A stretch of DNA of 64,000 nt from Streptomyces sp. P3 (GTDB lineage Bacteria > Actinomycetota > Actinomycetes > Streptomycetales > Streptomycetaceae): the NCBI RefSeq assembly GCF_003032475.1, contig NZ_CP028369.1:9734001-9798000 (forward strand), read 5' to 3'. How positions within the stretch are numbered: position 1 is the stretch's first letter; each line of letters opens with the position of its first letter. Of the stretch, positions 44,401 to 53,686 are shown one piece after another. Under the pieces are notes generated by a model. The model saw only the letters and a list, made by a program, of their open reading frames with translations, had not been told where the DNA came from and ran no database searches. The position numbers and the translations under genes are program-made.

Positions 44401-44429
44401 GGGCCTCGGGGTCGGACGGAACCCACTCG

Positions 44430-44749
44430 ACCGCCTCGCCGCCGCCCACCGAGGCAGCGGCCACGGCCCGGGCGACAGCAGGCCCTCGGGCTGCGCGTCC
44501 GGGGACGCGGCGCCTGGTACCTCGTCCGCCGGGGCCGGCATCTGTCCCGCGAGGGCAGCAGTCGCGTCCCCGCCGGGGTCAGCTTCACCTTGCCCCCGAA
44601 CCGCTCGAACAGCTAGCCCCCCAGGGATACTTCGGGACTCTGGATCTGTGCGGCCACCGGGGACTGCGCGTGGCTCAGTTCGGCCGCGGCCCGGGTGGAG
44701 TTCCCCGGTGCGGCCACGCGGTGAAAGGCTCGGAGTTGCCGGATGTCCA
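44430..44749 (-). pseudogene. LysR-family regulator, decayed
   Basis: From ATG 44749 the minus strand encodes MDIRQLRAFHRVAAPGNS and then an AELSHAQSPVAAQIQSPEVSLGG segment. A TAG stop interrupts it, and LFERFGGKVKLTPAGTRLLP continues in frame. That is the complete N-terminal winged helix of a LysR regulator with an in-frame stop. Downstream sequence has lost coding phase. It belongs to the run of pseudogenes at 42.7-44.8 kb. Confidence 0.75.
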
Positions 44750-45282
44750 TTTTGGTCTCTCCCGGAGGGGACTCGACGGAGGCGACCCGCAGTGGTCGAC
44801 ATCCCGAGCCTGCCGACTGCCCCCTTCCCCTGGAAGAGCCTCCACCTGGCACACAGTGCCCACGACACCCATGTGCCGGACCGGGGCACCCGGGTTGCGG
44901 AGACGACCTGGGTACGGGGAGAGGTCTCACCGGAAAGTGCTCCGCCGGTCGGTTCTCCCGGCTGTCGCGCCGGTCGATTCCGTTCACCCGTTCAGGACGG
45001 ACGAGTGTGCGATCCGGCGATGGAGGTCCGCCCTGTCGGTGAAATGGTGAACGTGTGCCTCGTCCTTTCGCACGGGGTTCGAATTCGCTGCTTCATCACC
45101 GGCCGCACGAGGGTTCTGGACTCGGTGCGTGGCCGGCGCGGGCCCGGTCCACCTGTGCGCACGGCCGCGCCAGGCCGGCCGCCGACCGGATTCGGGAATC
45201 CGCCGGACATGTCACAACTTCGAAGACCTCATGGGCGCGTCGAACCGGGACGAAACCGCGCACACGCGAGACGCTGCCCGTC
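44750..45282. other. Region without a recognised gene
   Basis: About 530 bases. Open frames exist on both strands but without ribosome sites or motifs. A GTGAAATGGTGAACGTG stretch near 45040 and AT-richer GTTCGAATTCGCTGCTTCATC near 45080 may be promoter for the flavodoxin-like gene. Confidence 0.35.
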
Positions 45283-46002
45283 ATGAACACACCGCCTCCC
45301 CACCGGTTCGACGACCTCACCGCGCTCTACGTCAACTGCACCCTCAAACCGTCCCCCCAGCTCAGTCACACCCAGGGGCTCGTGGACAGGAGCCGCGCGA
45401 TCATGGACGCGCAGGGAGTGGCGACGGACGAGATCAGGGCCGTCGACCACGACATCGCCACCGGCGTGTATCCCGACATGACCGAGCACTGCTTCGCCGC
45501 CGACGAGTGGCCCGCGCTCTACGAGCGTGTGATGGCCGCCGACATCCTGGTCCTGGCAGGCCCCATCTGGCTGGGCGACAACAGTTCGGTGACCAAGAAG
45601 GTCGTCGAGCGCCTCTACGCCTGTTCCTCGCTGCTCAACTCCCAAGGCCAGTACGCCTACTACGGCCGGGTCGGCGGCTGTCTGATCACCGGCAACGAGG
45701 ACGGCGTCAAACACTGTGCGATGAACCTCCTCTACAGCCTGCAGCACCTCGGTTACACGATCCCGCCCCAGGCGGACGCGGGCTGGATCGGTGCGGCCGG
45801 CCCCGGCCCGTCGTACCTCGATCCCGGCTCGGGCGGCCCCGAGAACGACTTCACCAACCGCAACACCTCCTTCATGACCTGGAACCTCATGCACATGGCC
45901 GCCCTGCTCAAACGCGCCGGAGGCATCCCCGCAAAGGGCAACCAACGTTCGCAATGGGACGCGGACTGTCACGCGGGTGCCGACAACCCCGAACACCGCT
46001 GA
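45283..46002 (+). CDS. Flavodoxin-like / NAD(P)H-dependent FMN reductase family protein
   Basis: This is a 239-residue protein with the flavodoxin-like fold. LTALYVNCTLKPSPQLSHTQGLVDRS is the FMN phosphate loop. DILVLAGPIWLGDNSSVTKKVVERL provides the family GP.W....S...K..ier motif, and GGCLITGNEDGVKHCAMNLLYSLQHLGY the third loop. Such proteins reduce quinones or azo compounds, or act as flavin reductases. ATG 45283 has no obvious ribosome site. It is a single gene located before glutamate decarboxylase. Confidence 0.85.
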   Translation: MNTPPPHRFDDLTALYVNCTLKPSPQLSHTQGLVDRSRAIMDAQGVATDEIRAVDHDIATGVYPDMTEHCFAADEWPALYERVMAADILVLAGPIWLGDNSSVTKKVVERLYACSSLLNSQGQYAYYGRVGGCLITGNEDGVKHCAMNLLYSLQHLGYTIPPQADAGWIGAAGPGPSYLDPGSGGPENDFTNRNTSFMTWNLMHMAALLKRAGGIPAKGNQRSQWDADCHAGADNPEHR

Positions 46003-46327
46003 AGCCGGTTCAGCACTTCACGGGTTCACGGCGGGCCGTCGAGCAGCAGGGACGCCGGGCACGACCGCCCGGGACGGGCACCGGCCGGCCGGACGGACGG
46101 CATGGGCGCAGAAGAGGTGGGCCGTCCCAGCAACCCTCCGACGGCACAGCGGGCCGGACATCGCCGGCGCGGCAGCGCCCCACCCGGTCGGGACGGAAGA
46201 CCGTCGCCTTTCACGCCCGCGCCAGACATCGGCGGCGGCCGGGACACTGCGCGGCCCCGGGCGGTGCGTGCGGGTGTTCGGTGTGTCCCTCGCCCGCAAC
46301 AGGGCCCCACGCTGTTTGAATCCTCGT
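46003..46327. other. Intergenic region before the decarboxylase
   Basis: About 325 bases with no coding signal. The last 20 bases (GTTTGAATCCTCGT) contain a -10-like TTGAAT very near the next start, so that gene may be transcribed without a leader. Confidence 0.35.
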
Positions 46328-47692
46328 ATGGCCAAGAGTGATGATTCGGTTCTTTTCGGTAACCGGTTCCTGACGATGCCCTCGCCCTCGGAGACCTTCC
46401 CCGAGGAAGGCATGACCGCGACCGACGCGATGCGGCTCGTGGACGTGGATCTCGCCATGGAGGGCGACCCGCAGCGCAACCTCGCCACGTTCGTCACCAC
46501 GTGGATGGAGCCGGAGGCACAGCGGCTGATCGCCGAGAACCTGCACCGCAACTTCATCGACCACGCGGAGTACCCCATCTCCGCGGACATCGAGCAGCGA
46601 TGCGTGCGCATGCTCGCCGATCTCTTCCACGCGCCGGGCAGGACGACCGGCTGCCGGACCCAGGGCTCTTCCGAGGCAATCATGCTCGGCGCGCTGTCGC
46701 TGAAGTGGAAGTGGCGTCAGCGCCGCCAGGCAGCCGGTCTGCCGACCGACCGGCCCAACCTGGTCTTCGGGGGCGACGTCCACGTCGTGTGGGAGAAGTT
46801 CTGCCGCTACTTCGACGTCGAGCCGCGGATCGTGCCGCTCGCCGAGGGCAAGTACACGATCGGTCCGGAGGACGTGGAGCCCCGCATCGACGAGAACACG
46901 ATCGGCGTCGTCGCCGTCCTCGGCACCACGTTCACCGGCCACAAGGACGACGTCGTCGGTATCGACGCACTCCTGAGGGACGTGCGCACCAAGCGCGACC
47001 TCGACATCCCGATCCACGTCGACGGCGCCAGCGGGGCATTCGTGTGGCCCTTCCTCTACCCCGACTCGAAATGGGACTTCCGGCTCGAGCAGGTCCGTTC
47101 GATCAACGCCTCCGGCCACAAGTACGGCCTGGTCTACCCGGGCATCGGATGGCTGGTCTTCCGCGAGGAGTCCGACCTGGCCGAGGACCTGGTGTTCTAC
47201 GAGAACTACCTGGGCAAGACCGACGCGACGTTCACGCTGAACTTCTCCACAGGCGCCTCGATGGTGCTCGCGCAGTACTACAACTTCGTGCGACTGGGCC
47301 GCCAAGGCTACACGTACGTCATGAAGATGATGCAGGACAACGCCCGGGCGCTGGCGGACAACCTGCGCGACAGCGGCCGCTTCGAGGTGATCGGCAGCGA
47401 CCTGGAGCAACTGCCGCTGGTCGCTTTCCGACTCACGGGCCGAAACTCCTACGACGAGTCCGACATCGCCTGGCAACTCGCGGCCGAGCGCGGATGGATG
47501 GTGCCGGCGTACACCCTCCCGCCCGACGCGGAGCAGGTGAAGGTCCTGCGCGCTCTGGTCAAGGAGACGCTGAGCCGCGAGCAGGTCGATCGCCTGAGCC
47601 AGGACATCGCCGACGCGTGCCGCACCCTGGACGAGAAGGGCGCGACCCACGGGACGGAGCGCGGCCAGATCAAGCGCGGCACCGGCTACTGA
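46328..47692 (+). CDS. gadB: Glutamate decarboxylase
   Basis: This is a 454-residue PLP-dependent enzyme that makes GABA and CO2 from glutamate. TGCRTQGSSEAIMLG binds PLP phosphate, GTTFTGHKDDV and HVDGASGAFVWPF are conserved, and Lys near 264 in SINASGHKYGLVYPG forms the Schiff base. The C-terminal AYTLPPDAEQVKVLRALVKETLSREQVD is usual for bacterial GadB. No antiporter gene (GadC) is adjacent. It may serve acid tolerance or GABA use. ATG 46328 lacks a ribosome site. Confidence 0.95.
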   Translation: MAKSDDSVLFGNRFLTMPSPSETFPEEGMTATDAMRLVDVDLAMEGDPQRNLATFVTTWMEPEAQRLIAENLHRNFIDHAEYPISADIEQRCVRMLADLFHAPGRTTGCRTQGSSEAIMLGALSLKWKWRQRRQAAGLPTDRPNLVFGGDVHVVWEKFCRYFDVEPRIVPLAEGKYTIGPEDVEPRIDENTIGVVAVLGTTFTGHKDDVVGIDALLRDVRTKRDLDIPIHVDGASGAFVWPFLYPDSKWDFRLEQVRSINASGHKYGLVYPGIGWLVFREESDLAEDLVFYENYLGKTDATFTLNFSTGASMVLAQYYNFVRLGRQGYTYVMKMMQDNARALADNLRDSGRFEVIGSDLEQLPLVAFRLTGRNSYDESDIAWQLAAERGWMVPAYTLPPDAEQVKVLRALVKETLSREQVDRLSQDIADACRTLDEKGATHGTERGQIKRGTGY

Positions 47693-47849
47693 CGACTCGC
47701 GGCCGAAGCGGTGCCGACTCGTCCATGCCGGGGCTCGGACCCTCAGCCCTGAGCGTGTGTCGGCGCCGCCTTCGATCACCCGTCTCGCTGACTCACCGGG
47801 GCTGCGCGGCGAGGGCCACGGGCGTCCCGGCCGTCTCGTCGCGCAGGAT

Positions 47850-48902
47850 TCAGGACGCCGAGCACGTGGCCGTCACCGATGGCGTGTCCGCCGCCGGTGG
47901 CGTACTCGCGAGGAAGCCGAACGTGGTGCTCGCCCCCGCCGTCACCGTGCCGTTCCAGCCGGCGTTGCGCACCGTCGTCCCGGTCGGCGCGCCGTTCCAG
48001 ACCTGGGTGAGCCGACTGCCCGCCGGGAGCGTCAGGTTCACCGACCAGGAGGAGATCACCGCCGTGGACGAGGTGTTGGTGACCGTGATCTCGCCCTGGT
48101 AGCCGCCCTGCCACACCGACACGGCCCGGAAGGCCGCCGAGCAGCCGCCGCTCCCGGGGTCTCCGGGGTCTCCGGGGTCGCCCGGGGCGAGCAGGGCCGA
48201 CAACGCGGGGTACCAGCGGGCCGCCATCTTGGCGTCGCCGGAGGCGTTGGGGTGGACGCCGTCGTAGGTGTCGGTGGCGCTGTCGAAACCCGTCCACTGG
48301 TCGACGACGGTCACCGGAGACTGCGCGGTGCTGATGCCCCGGGCCCAGGCCGGAATGCGCTGGTTGAACGCCACGGTACGGGCGGCGCACCCGGCGCAGT
48401 CGCTCGGATCGATCGGGATGAGCTGGGCCACCAGCACCTTCATCGACGGGTTGGCGGCCCGCATCTGGCCGACCAGTTTGGTGAACGCGGCGAGGACGGT
48501 GTCCGGCGCGATGCTGCTCCAGACGTCGTTGGTGCCGAAATGCATGACAACGATGTCCGGTCGGGTTGCCGCCAGCCATCCGGGCAGCAGGTTCTGGTCG
48601 GCGGTGGCGGTGGCCTGGAATCCGCCGTGGCCTTCGTTGTCGGCGTCGTGCGCGAGGGCGCAGCTCTGGGCGTTCAGGGTGCCGACGAAGTCGATGTCGG
48701 TGTAACCGGCGGTCTGCAACTGGTTCCAGAGCAGGGAGCGCCAGCAGCCGGGGGAGCCGGTGATGGAGTCGCCGAGCGGCATGATCCGTACCGGGGTGGC
48801 GGCGGCGGCGGGTGGGGCGCCGGCCAGGCCGAGCCCGGCGGCGACGACGAGCAGGGCGGCCAGGAACGTGGCGAGGAGCGAGGGGCGTCTGCTGCTGCGC
48901 AC
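47850..48902 (-). CDS. Secreted SGNH hydrolase with C-terminal CBM2
   Basis: This is a 350-residue extracellular esterase. The signal peptide ends near PPAAAA-TP. The SGNH domain has MPLGDSITGSPG (catalytic Ser), VVMHFGTNDVW and GVHPNASGD (Asp/His). A Gly/Asp/Pro linker is followed by a family 2 carbohydrate-binding module: CSAAFRAVSVWQGGYQGEITVTNTSS, then SWSVNLTLP and a closing Cys. It probably deacetylates plant polysaccharides. GTG 48902 follows GGAAGGAC. The CebR box upstream puts it under cellobiose control. Confidence 0.92.
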   Translation of the reverse strand: MRSSRRPSLLATFLAALLVVAAGLGLAGAPPAAAATPVRIMPLGDSITGSPGCWRSLLWNQLQTAGYTDIDFVGTLNAQSCALAHDADNEGHGGFQATATADQNLLPGWLAATRPDIVVMHFGTNDVWSSIAPDTVLAAFTKLVGQMRAANPSMKVLVAQLIPIDPSDCAGCAARTVAFNQRIPAWARGISTAQSPVTVVDQWTGFDSATDTYDGVHPNASGDAKMAARWYPALSALLAPGDPGDPGDPGSGGCSAAFRAVSVWQGGYQGEITVTNTSSTAVISSWSVNLTLPAGSRLTQVWNGAPTGTTVRNAGWNGTVTAGASTTFGFLASTPPAADTPSVTATCSAS

Positions 48903-48954
48903 GGGATGTCCTTCCCGAAGTGGGGCGGGAGTGAGAGCGCGGTGCGGCCAGAAG

Positions 48955-48968
48955 TGGGAGCGCTCCCA
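48955..48968. promoter_or_regulatory. CebR operator
   Basis: TGGGAGCGCTCCCA is a perfect 14-bp palindrome identical to the established CebR box of streptomycete cellulolytic genes. It lies 53 bases upstream of the SGNH/CBM2 start. Repression would be lifted by cello-oligosaccharides. Confidence 0.9.
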
Positions 48969-49132
48969 CGCCTGCGTACCGTTCATCAAGCCACCGTTGC
49001 GCGAGCGCGTCAATATCCCGGACGGGCCAACTGCAAGGAGGCTGCCCGGAGCCGTTCGGGAGGTGAAACCGCGCCTGTGTCCCCTTGTTCCCGGCGTCGG
49101 TGCTCTCGTCGTCGATGGCCGGTGGTCGGGCT

Positions 49133-49975
49133 CTACGGGTGTTCGCCGAGCTGGAGGACGCCTGCGAGGGAGAAGCACAGGGCGCCGGTGAGCGTGCCCC
49201 AGTTGGCGATGTCGGCGTTGACGAGACTGCCGGTGGCCGGCCGGGTGTAGGCGGCTACCGCCGAGACCATGAACAGGACGGACCCGAGCTGGTTGACGGT
49301 GACGATCCACCAGCCGAGTTCGTGCGGCCGGACGCGGAGCCGTCCGTGGCAGATCTCGACGAAGGCCAGGTGACCGGAGAGCAGGAAGAGGACGCAGCCG
49401 ATCACGTCGGGTGCCCAGATCAGCCGGTTGACCTGCTGGGCGCTCAGGCCTTGCAGGAAGGAGTCCAGCAGATCGACGGCGAAGACGAGCGTGCCCGAGA
49501 AGAGGACGAACGTGCTCAGCCAGTCCACCCGCGCCGGCTCATAGCTCCACCACCGCCAGGGACGGGTGACCAACTGTCCCTCACCGCCGGGAACGTGACG
49601 GGGTGCGTTGATCGCCTGGAGCAGCGAGGCATACCCGCCGGTGGTGAAGAAGAGGCCGCCCGCGAAGTAGATCGAGGCGCACTCGGTGGCGTCGGCGACG
49701 CCGAACTGCGCGACGGCCGCACCGGCCGTGAAGAGGGCGCCCCCGACGACGAACGCGATCGCGGCGACGGCGTTGAGCCGGCGCAGCCGAGTGCGGGAGA
49801 CGGCGTCGGCGCGGACGTGACGAGTGGCCGCGCCCGGCTGGGGGCGAACGGCGAGCACCCCGCGCCGTCGCGCGAGCCGGGACTCCCAGACGGCGGTGCC
49901 GCCGTCGGAAAGGCGCCAGGTGAGCCGGGTGGTGAACGGTCCAGCGCCTTGGGCGCGCTGCTCGGATTGCCGCAC
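49133..49975 (-). CDS. Integral membrane protein, function unknown
   Basis: This is a 280-residue protein with a soluble Arg-rich N terminus of about 65 residues and then six to seven hydrophobic helices. These are LNAVAAIAFVVGGALFTAGAAVAQFG, FAGGLFFTTGGYASLLQAI, WLSTFVLFSGTLVFAVDLL, VIGCVLFLLSGHLAFVEI, LGWWIVTVNQLGSVLFMVSAVAAY and WGTLTGALCFSLAGVLQL. The repeated 'GTL-F..G' pattern resembles YrhK-like membrane modules. GTG 49975 is the only start. It is a stand-alone gene. Confidence 0.65.
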   Translation of the reverse strand: MRQSEQRAQGAGPFTTRLTWRLSDGGTAVWESRLARRRGVLAVRPQPGAATRHVRADAVSRTRLRRLNAVAAIAFVVGGALFTAGAAVAQFGVADATECASIYFAGGLFFTTGGYASLLQAINAPRHVPGGEGQLVTRPWRWWSYEPARVDWLSTFVLFSGTLVFAVDLLDSFLQGLSAQQVNRLIWAPDVIGCVLFLLSGHLAFVEICHGRLRVRPHELGWWIVTVNQLGSVLFMVSAVAAYTRPATGSLVNADIANWGTLTGALCFSLAGVLQLGEHP

Positions 49976-50207
49976 GGTCCGAGCCTAGAACGGTGGGAGG
50001 GACCGCGGACGAGCGAAACGCCGTCGGGACGAACCTCGGCGGCCGACGCCTTCCTCGACTCAAGGGGCACGGTGACACCGACGCGGTCCCGAGCCGGGCG
50101 GTCGGCCGGCTGCCGCAAGCTTTTCGCAAGGTCGGTGCTCCAGCGTTGACGTCACGAAACACAGGGACGGTCGCGCCTCGGGTGGTGCCGCCGGACAAGG
50201 AGGGTGC

Positions 50208-50702
50208 GTGGACATGCACATGCGAGGGCCTGCCAAGCGGTTCGGCACCGGGCGGGTCCGCTCGGTCCTCGTCGTCGCCGCGCTGGGCGCCGCCGCCGTC
50301 GTGGGCGTGGCGCCGAACGCCCAGGCGGGCACGGGCTGCACGCTCGGCCTGTGCTCGACGACCGTGAACGACAGCGCCTACGGGGTCACCGCCTACTTCA
50401 ACTGGTGCCGGGGCGGCGACAGCACGGGCGACTCGACCGCCACCGAACCGAAGTGTGCCTCCGACGGGGCGAGGCAGAAGTCCCAGAACCTCACGGCCCG
50501 GGGCGGCCACACGCAGTACAACCAGGACTGGGACGCCTTCCGCGTGGACGCCGGCTGGTGCTACAAGGTCAAGTTCGTCCGCACCGGGCAGTCCGACTTC
50601 ACCCGCACCTACGACCGGCGGGGCACGTCAGCGCTGTGGGTGAAGGTCGGGGACAACGCCGACGCCCACGTCATCGACCAGGGAACGGCGTCCTGCCCCT
50701 GA
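50208..50702 (+). CDS. Small secreted protein, function unknown
   Basis: This is a 164-residue protein. A signal peptide (VRSVLVVAALGAAAVVGVAPNAQA) is followed by a mature domain of about 125 residues with six Cys (GCTL, LCSTT, WCRGG, KCAS, WCYK, SCP) and many Tyr/Trp. The start GTG 50208 has a perfect AAGGAGGG ribosome site; ATG 50214 is the next. It is followed after 42 bases by another small secreted protein, probably in one transcript. No family known. Confidence 0.7.
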   Translation: MDMHMRGPAKRFGTGRVRSVLVVAALGAAAVVGVAPNAQAGTGCTLGLCSTTVNDSAYGVTAYFNWCRGGDSTGDSTATEPKCASDGARQKSQNLTARGGHTQYNQDWDAFRVDAGWCYKVKFVRTGQSDFTRTYDRRGTSALWVKVGDNADAHVIDQGTASCP

Positions 50703-50744
50703 TCTGACGCACCATCACCTCGTGGTAGGCGGAAGGAGACATAC

Positions 50745-51113
50745 ATGAGATTCAGAACGCAGGCATCGGTGCCGAAACGGCTGGCCGTGGTCGCCGTGTC
50801 GGCAGCCGCCGCCCTGGTCGGGTTCTCGGCGGGTCCCGCCCAGGCGTTGACCTACAACATGAGTACGACAGGCGCCGTGGGGACGGCCACCCATGTCGGG
50901 AACGGCGACTGGTCACTCCATGCCCGTGACCCGCTCACCGACGGCCACTGTGCCCGTTTTCAGGTGAAGGACACGGACGACACAGGTTGGCGGTGGTACG
51001 GCGACATGGTCTGTTCCTCCGCCGACCAGTACGTCACGGGAGCCCGCTCGCTGTGGTCCGTCCGGATCTGCCGGACGGGGATCGGGAACTGCTCCGCCGC
51101 CGTCAGGCTCTGA
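50745..51113 (+). CDS. Small secreted protein, function unknown
   Basis: This is a 122-residue protein with a signal peptide (RLAVVAVSAAAALVGFSAGPAQA). The mature part of about 90 residues has four Cys (HCARFQ, VCSS, ICRTG, NCSAA) and a DWSLHARDPLTDGH..VKDTDDTGWRWYGD stretch. It may be the partner of the preceding secreted protein. ATG 50745 follows GGAAGGAG. The fold and role are unknown. Confidence 0.7.
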   Translation: MRFRTQASVPKRLAVVAVSAAAALVGFSAGPAQALTYNMSTTGAVGTATHVGNGDWSLHARDPLTDGHCARFQVKDTDDTGWRWYGDMVCSSADQYVTGARSLWSVRICRTGIGNCSAAVRL

Positions 51114-51327
51114 CCCGCACGCCCGGTTTCCTCGGCCGCCTGTCCGGCTTCGGGGTTGCCCCGTCACGGGGGTGCAGGACAACCCTGAGCCGGGCGGCCG
51201 GGGGAGGGGTGACGCCGTCACGGTCCGCGCCCTGTGGTGCCGTCGAGGTGTACGCGGTCCGATCGTGGTGCTGTTCCGGCACCCGCAGCACGGGGCGGCA
51301 CGCCTCGGCGGTCTCGAACGACGGGCC

Positions 51328-52287
51328 TCAGACCGGCCGGAAGCGGTCTGTGGCCGCCAGGACTGCCTCCGTCGAGTCTCCTCCGGACAGTCCGTGTCCT
51401 TCCTCGCCGATCAGCACGAGTTCCGCGTCCGGCCACACCTGGGCAAGCCGCCACGCGACGTCCGGGGGACTGCTGATGTCCAGGCGCCCGTGGACCAGCA
51501 CGCCGGGGATACCGGCGAGCTTTCCGGCGTCGCGCAGCAGCACGCCGTCCTCCAGGAAGCCGGAGTGCCGCCAGTAGTGCGTGACGAGGCGGGCGAAGCG
51601 CAGCCGGAAGCGCGGGTCTTCGTAACGGGCGTCGGGCTTTGACCCGGGGTGCGTGGACACGTGCACGTCCTCCCAGCGGCACCACTCCCGGGCTGCCCGC
51701 TCCCGTACGGACGGATCGGAGTCGGCGAGCATCCGGGCGTACGCCTCCGCGAGGTTGCCGTCACGCTCTCCCTCCGGGACGGCGCCACGAAAGCGTGCCC
51801 ATTCTTCGGGGAAGATCCGCCCCATGTGCCGGGTGGTCCACTCCACCTCGCGTCTGGTGGTGTTGGTGACGCTGAAGAGCACCAACTCCGATACCCGTGA
51901 GGGTTGCTGCTCGGCGTAGGCCAGTGCGAGGGTCACCCCCCAGGAGCCGCCGACGATCAGCCACCTGTCGACGCCGACGCGCTCCCGCAGCAGTTCGATG
52001 TCGGCGATCAGGTGTGGTGTGGTGTTTGCGGCGAGTGAGGTCTGAGGATCAGCGGCATCCGGGGTGCTCCGTCCGCATCCACGCTGGTCGAAGAGGATGA
52101 TCCGGTAGGTCGCGGGGTCGAACAGCCTGCGCCAGAAAGCCCCTGCGCCGGAGCCCGGCCCACCGTGCAGGACGAGGGCGGGCTTGCCCGCGGGGTTCCC
52201 GCAGGCTTCCCAGTACAGTCGGTTGCCGTCGCCGACGTCGAGAGTGCCGTGCTCGTAGGGCTCGATCGGTGGGTACAGCTCGGCCAT
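51328..52287 (-). CDS. pip: Prolyl aminopeptidase (proline iminopeptidase)
   Basis: This is a 319-residue alpha/beta hydrolase that removes N-terminal proline. LHGGPGSGAGAFWRRLFDP.TYRIILFDQRGCGRSTP is the signature of family S33 enzymes. The nucleophile is in VGGSWGVTLALAYA, the acid in VHGRLDISSPP and the His in GEEGHGLSG. Length is typical for the cytoplasmic enzyme. ATG 52287 is chosen because homology begins at LYPPIEPYEHGTLDV. It is a single gene. Confidence 0.95.
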   Translation of the reverse strand: MAELYPPIEPYEHGTLDVGDGNRLYWEACGNPAGKPALVLHGGPGSGAGAFWRRLFDPATYRIILFDQRGCGRSTPDAADPQTSLAANTTPHLIADIELLRERVGVDRWLIVGGSWGVTLALAYAEQQPSRVSELVLFSVTNTTRREVEWTTRHMGRIFPEEWARFRGAVPEGERDGNLAEAYARMLADSDPSVRERAAREWCRWEDVHVSTHPGSKPDARYEDPRFRLRFARLVTHYWRHSGFLEDGVLLRDAGKLAGIPGVLVHGRLDISSPPDVAWRLAQVWPDAELVLIGEEGHGLSGGDSTEAVLAATDRFRPV

Positions 52288-52652
52288 GTGGGGCGCACCT
52301 CGGCAGTCCGGATCCGTGGAGTCGGGTAAACCGTCATGATCCACCAGTCGGTGGTCTCGGCGCACGGACCGGAAGCCATTCGAAACATTCGAAATTTCCT
52401 GACAGGCGAGATCGTGAAACTCGGGCGCCCAGGTTTCCATCCACTTTTCCATTCGCTGTTCACTCCTTTCTCTGAGGGTTGTGAGCAGGGAATATTTGCT
52501 GTTGCCGCGACTGTCTCGTTAGCGAATGTTTCGGAACCGTTGCCGAAAGGATTGACAGTTGGCATGCCCATACTAAAACTGTCGGTCAATCCGAGGGTCT
52601 GCTGCGCCCGTGGGCCCCCGTCGACCTCACGAGGACGAGGAGGAAGCGCGAC
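52288..52652. other. Regulatory region upstream of the xylanase
   Basis: About 365 bases. TTTCGG-(8)-CCGAAA at 52529-52548 and GGATTGACAGT (52549-52559) with a matching ACTGTCGGTCAATCC further down form nested inverted repeats ahead of the xylanase start. No coding frame is convincing. These are candidate operators for xylan-responsive repressors. Confidence 0.45.
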
Positions 52653-53621
52653 ATGAACGCACCCGCACGTCTCAGACTGTTCATGAGCGGTGTCTGCACC
52701 ACGGTCCTGGTCGCCGTCGCCGCGTTGACGTCGCCCGGCACCGCCCACGCCGACACCGTCGTCACCACCAACCAGACCGGCAGCAACAACGGTTACTACT
52801 ACTCGTTCTGGACCGACTCGCCCGGCTCGGTATCCATGAACCTGGGCTCCGGAGGCAACTACGGCACCTCCTGGCGCAACACCGGGAACTTCGTCGCCGG
52901 CAAGGGGTGGAGCAACGGTGGACGGCGGAGTGTGTCCTACTCGGGCACCTTCAATCCCTCCGGCAACGCCTACCTGGCCCTCTACGGATGGACGGCCAAT
53001 CCGCTCGTGGAGTACTACATAGTCGACAACTGGGGTACGTACCGGCCCACGGGCACCTACAAGGGCACCGTGACCAGCGACGGCGGCACGTACGACATCT
53101 ACCGGACGACGCGGTACAACGCCCCCTCCGTCGAGGGGAATCGGACCTTCGACCAGTACTGGAGCGTCCGGCAGTCGAAGCGGACCGGCGGCACCATCAC
53201 CACCGGCAACCACTTCGACGCCTGGGCGCGGGCCGGGATGCCGCTCGGCAGCTTCAACTACTACATGATCCTCGCCACCGAGGGTTACCAGAGCAGCGGC
53301 AGTTCCAACATCACGGTGGGCGGCACCGGTTCGGGAGGCGGCGGCGGAGGCGGCGGCGGGTGCACCGCGACGCTGTCCGCCGGCCAGCAATGGGGCGACC
53401 GGTACAACCTCGACGTATCGGTCACCGGATCCACCAACTGGACGGTCACCATGAACGTGCCCTCGCCCGCGAAGGTCCTCTCCACCTGGAACACCAGCGT
53501 CAGTCACCCCAGCGCACAGGTGCTGACCGCCAAACCCAACGGCAGCGGCAACACCTTCGGCGTGACCGTACAGCCCAACGGCAACTGGACGTGGCCGACG
53601 GTGTCCTGCGCCACAGGCTGA
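52653..53621 (+). CDS. xlnB: Secreted GH11 endo-1,4-beta-xylanase with C-terminal carbohydrate-binding module
   Basis: This is a 322-residue enzyme. A signal peptide ends at GTAHA-DT. The GH11 jelly-roll has [18 protein letters not shown] and [17 protein letters not shown] with the nucleophile Glu near 119. [10 protein letters not shown] holds the acid/base Glu near 210. A Gly-rich linker leads to a module of about 85 residues ([23 protein letters not shown]...) that binds xylan or cellulose. The closely following acetylxylan esterase carries an almost identical module. This matches the xlnB-axeA operon of S. lividans/coelicolor. Confidence 0.95.
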   Translation: MNAPARLRLFMSGVCTTVLVAVAALTSPGTAHADTVVTTNQTGSNNGYYYSFWTDSPGSVSMNLGSGGNYGTSWRNTGNFVAGKGWSNGGRRSVSYSGTFNPSGNAYLALYGWTANPLVEYYIVDNWGTYRPTGTYKGTVTSDGGTYDIYRTTRYNAPSVEGNRTFDQYWSVRQSKRTGGTITTGNHFDAWARAGMPLGSFNYYMILATEGYQSSGSSNITVGGTGSGGGGGGGGGCTATLSAGQQWGDRYNLDVSVTGSTNWTVTMNVPSPAKVLSTWNTSVSHPSAQVLTAKPNGSGNTFGVTVQPNGNWTWPTVSCATG

Positions 53622-53686
53622 ACCGGCTGGTCACGACAACCCCGCCCGTCCCCACCCCTGCCCCCCCGGTTGGAGGACCACTTCTC

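Noticed and set aside
42842..45286. Plus-strand open frame of 814 codons
   Set aside because: It runs antisense to the DMT transporter, LysR and binding-protein remnants. Composition is Arg/Pro-rich and no domain is visible.
53340..53362. Functional repeat in the xylanase gene
   Set aside because: The GGC/GGA run just encodes the poly-Gly linker between catalytic domain and binding module.
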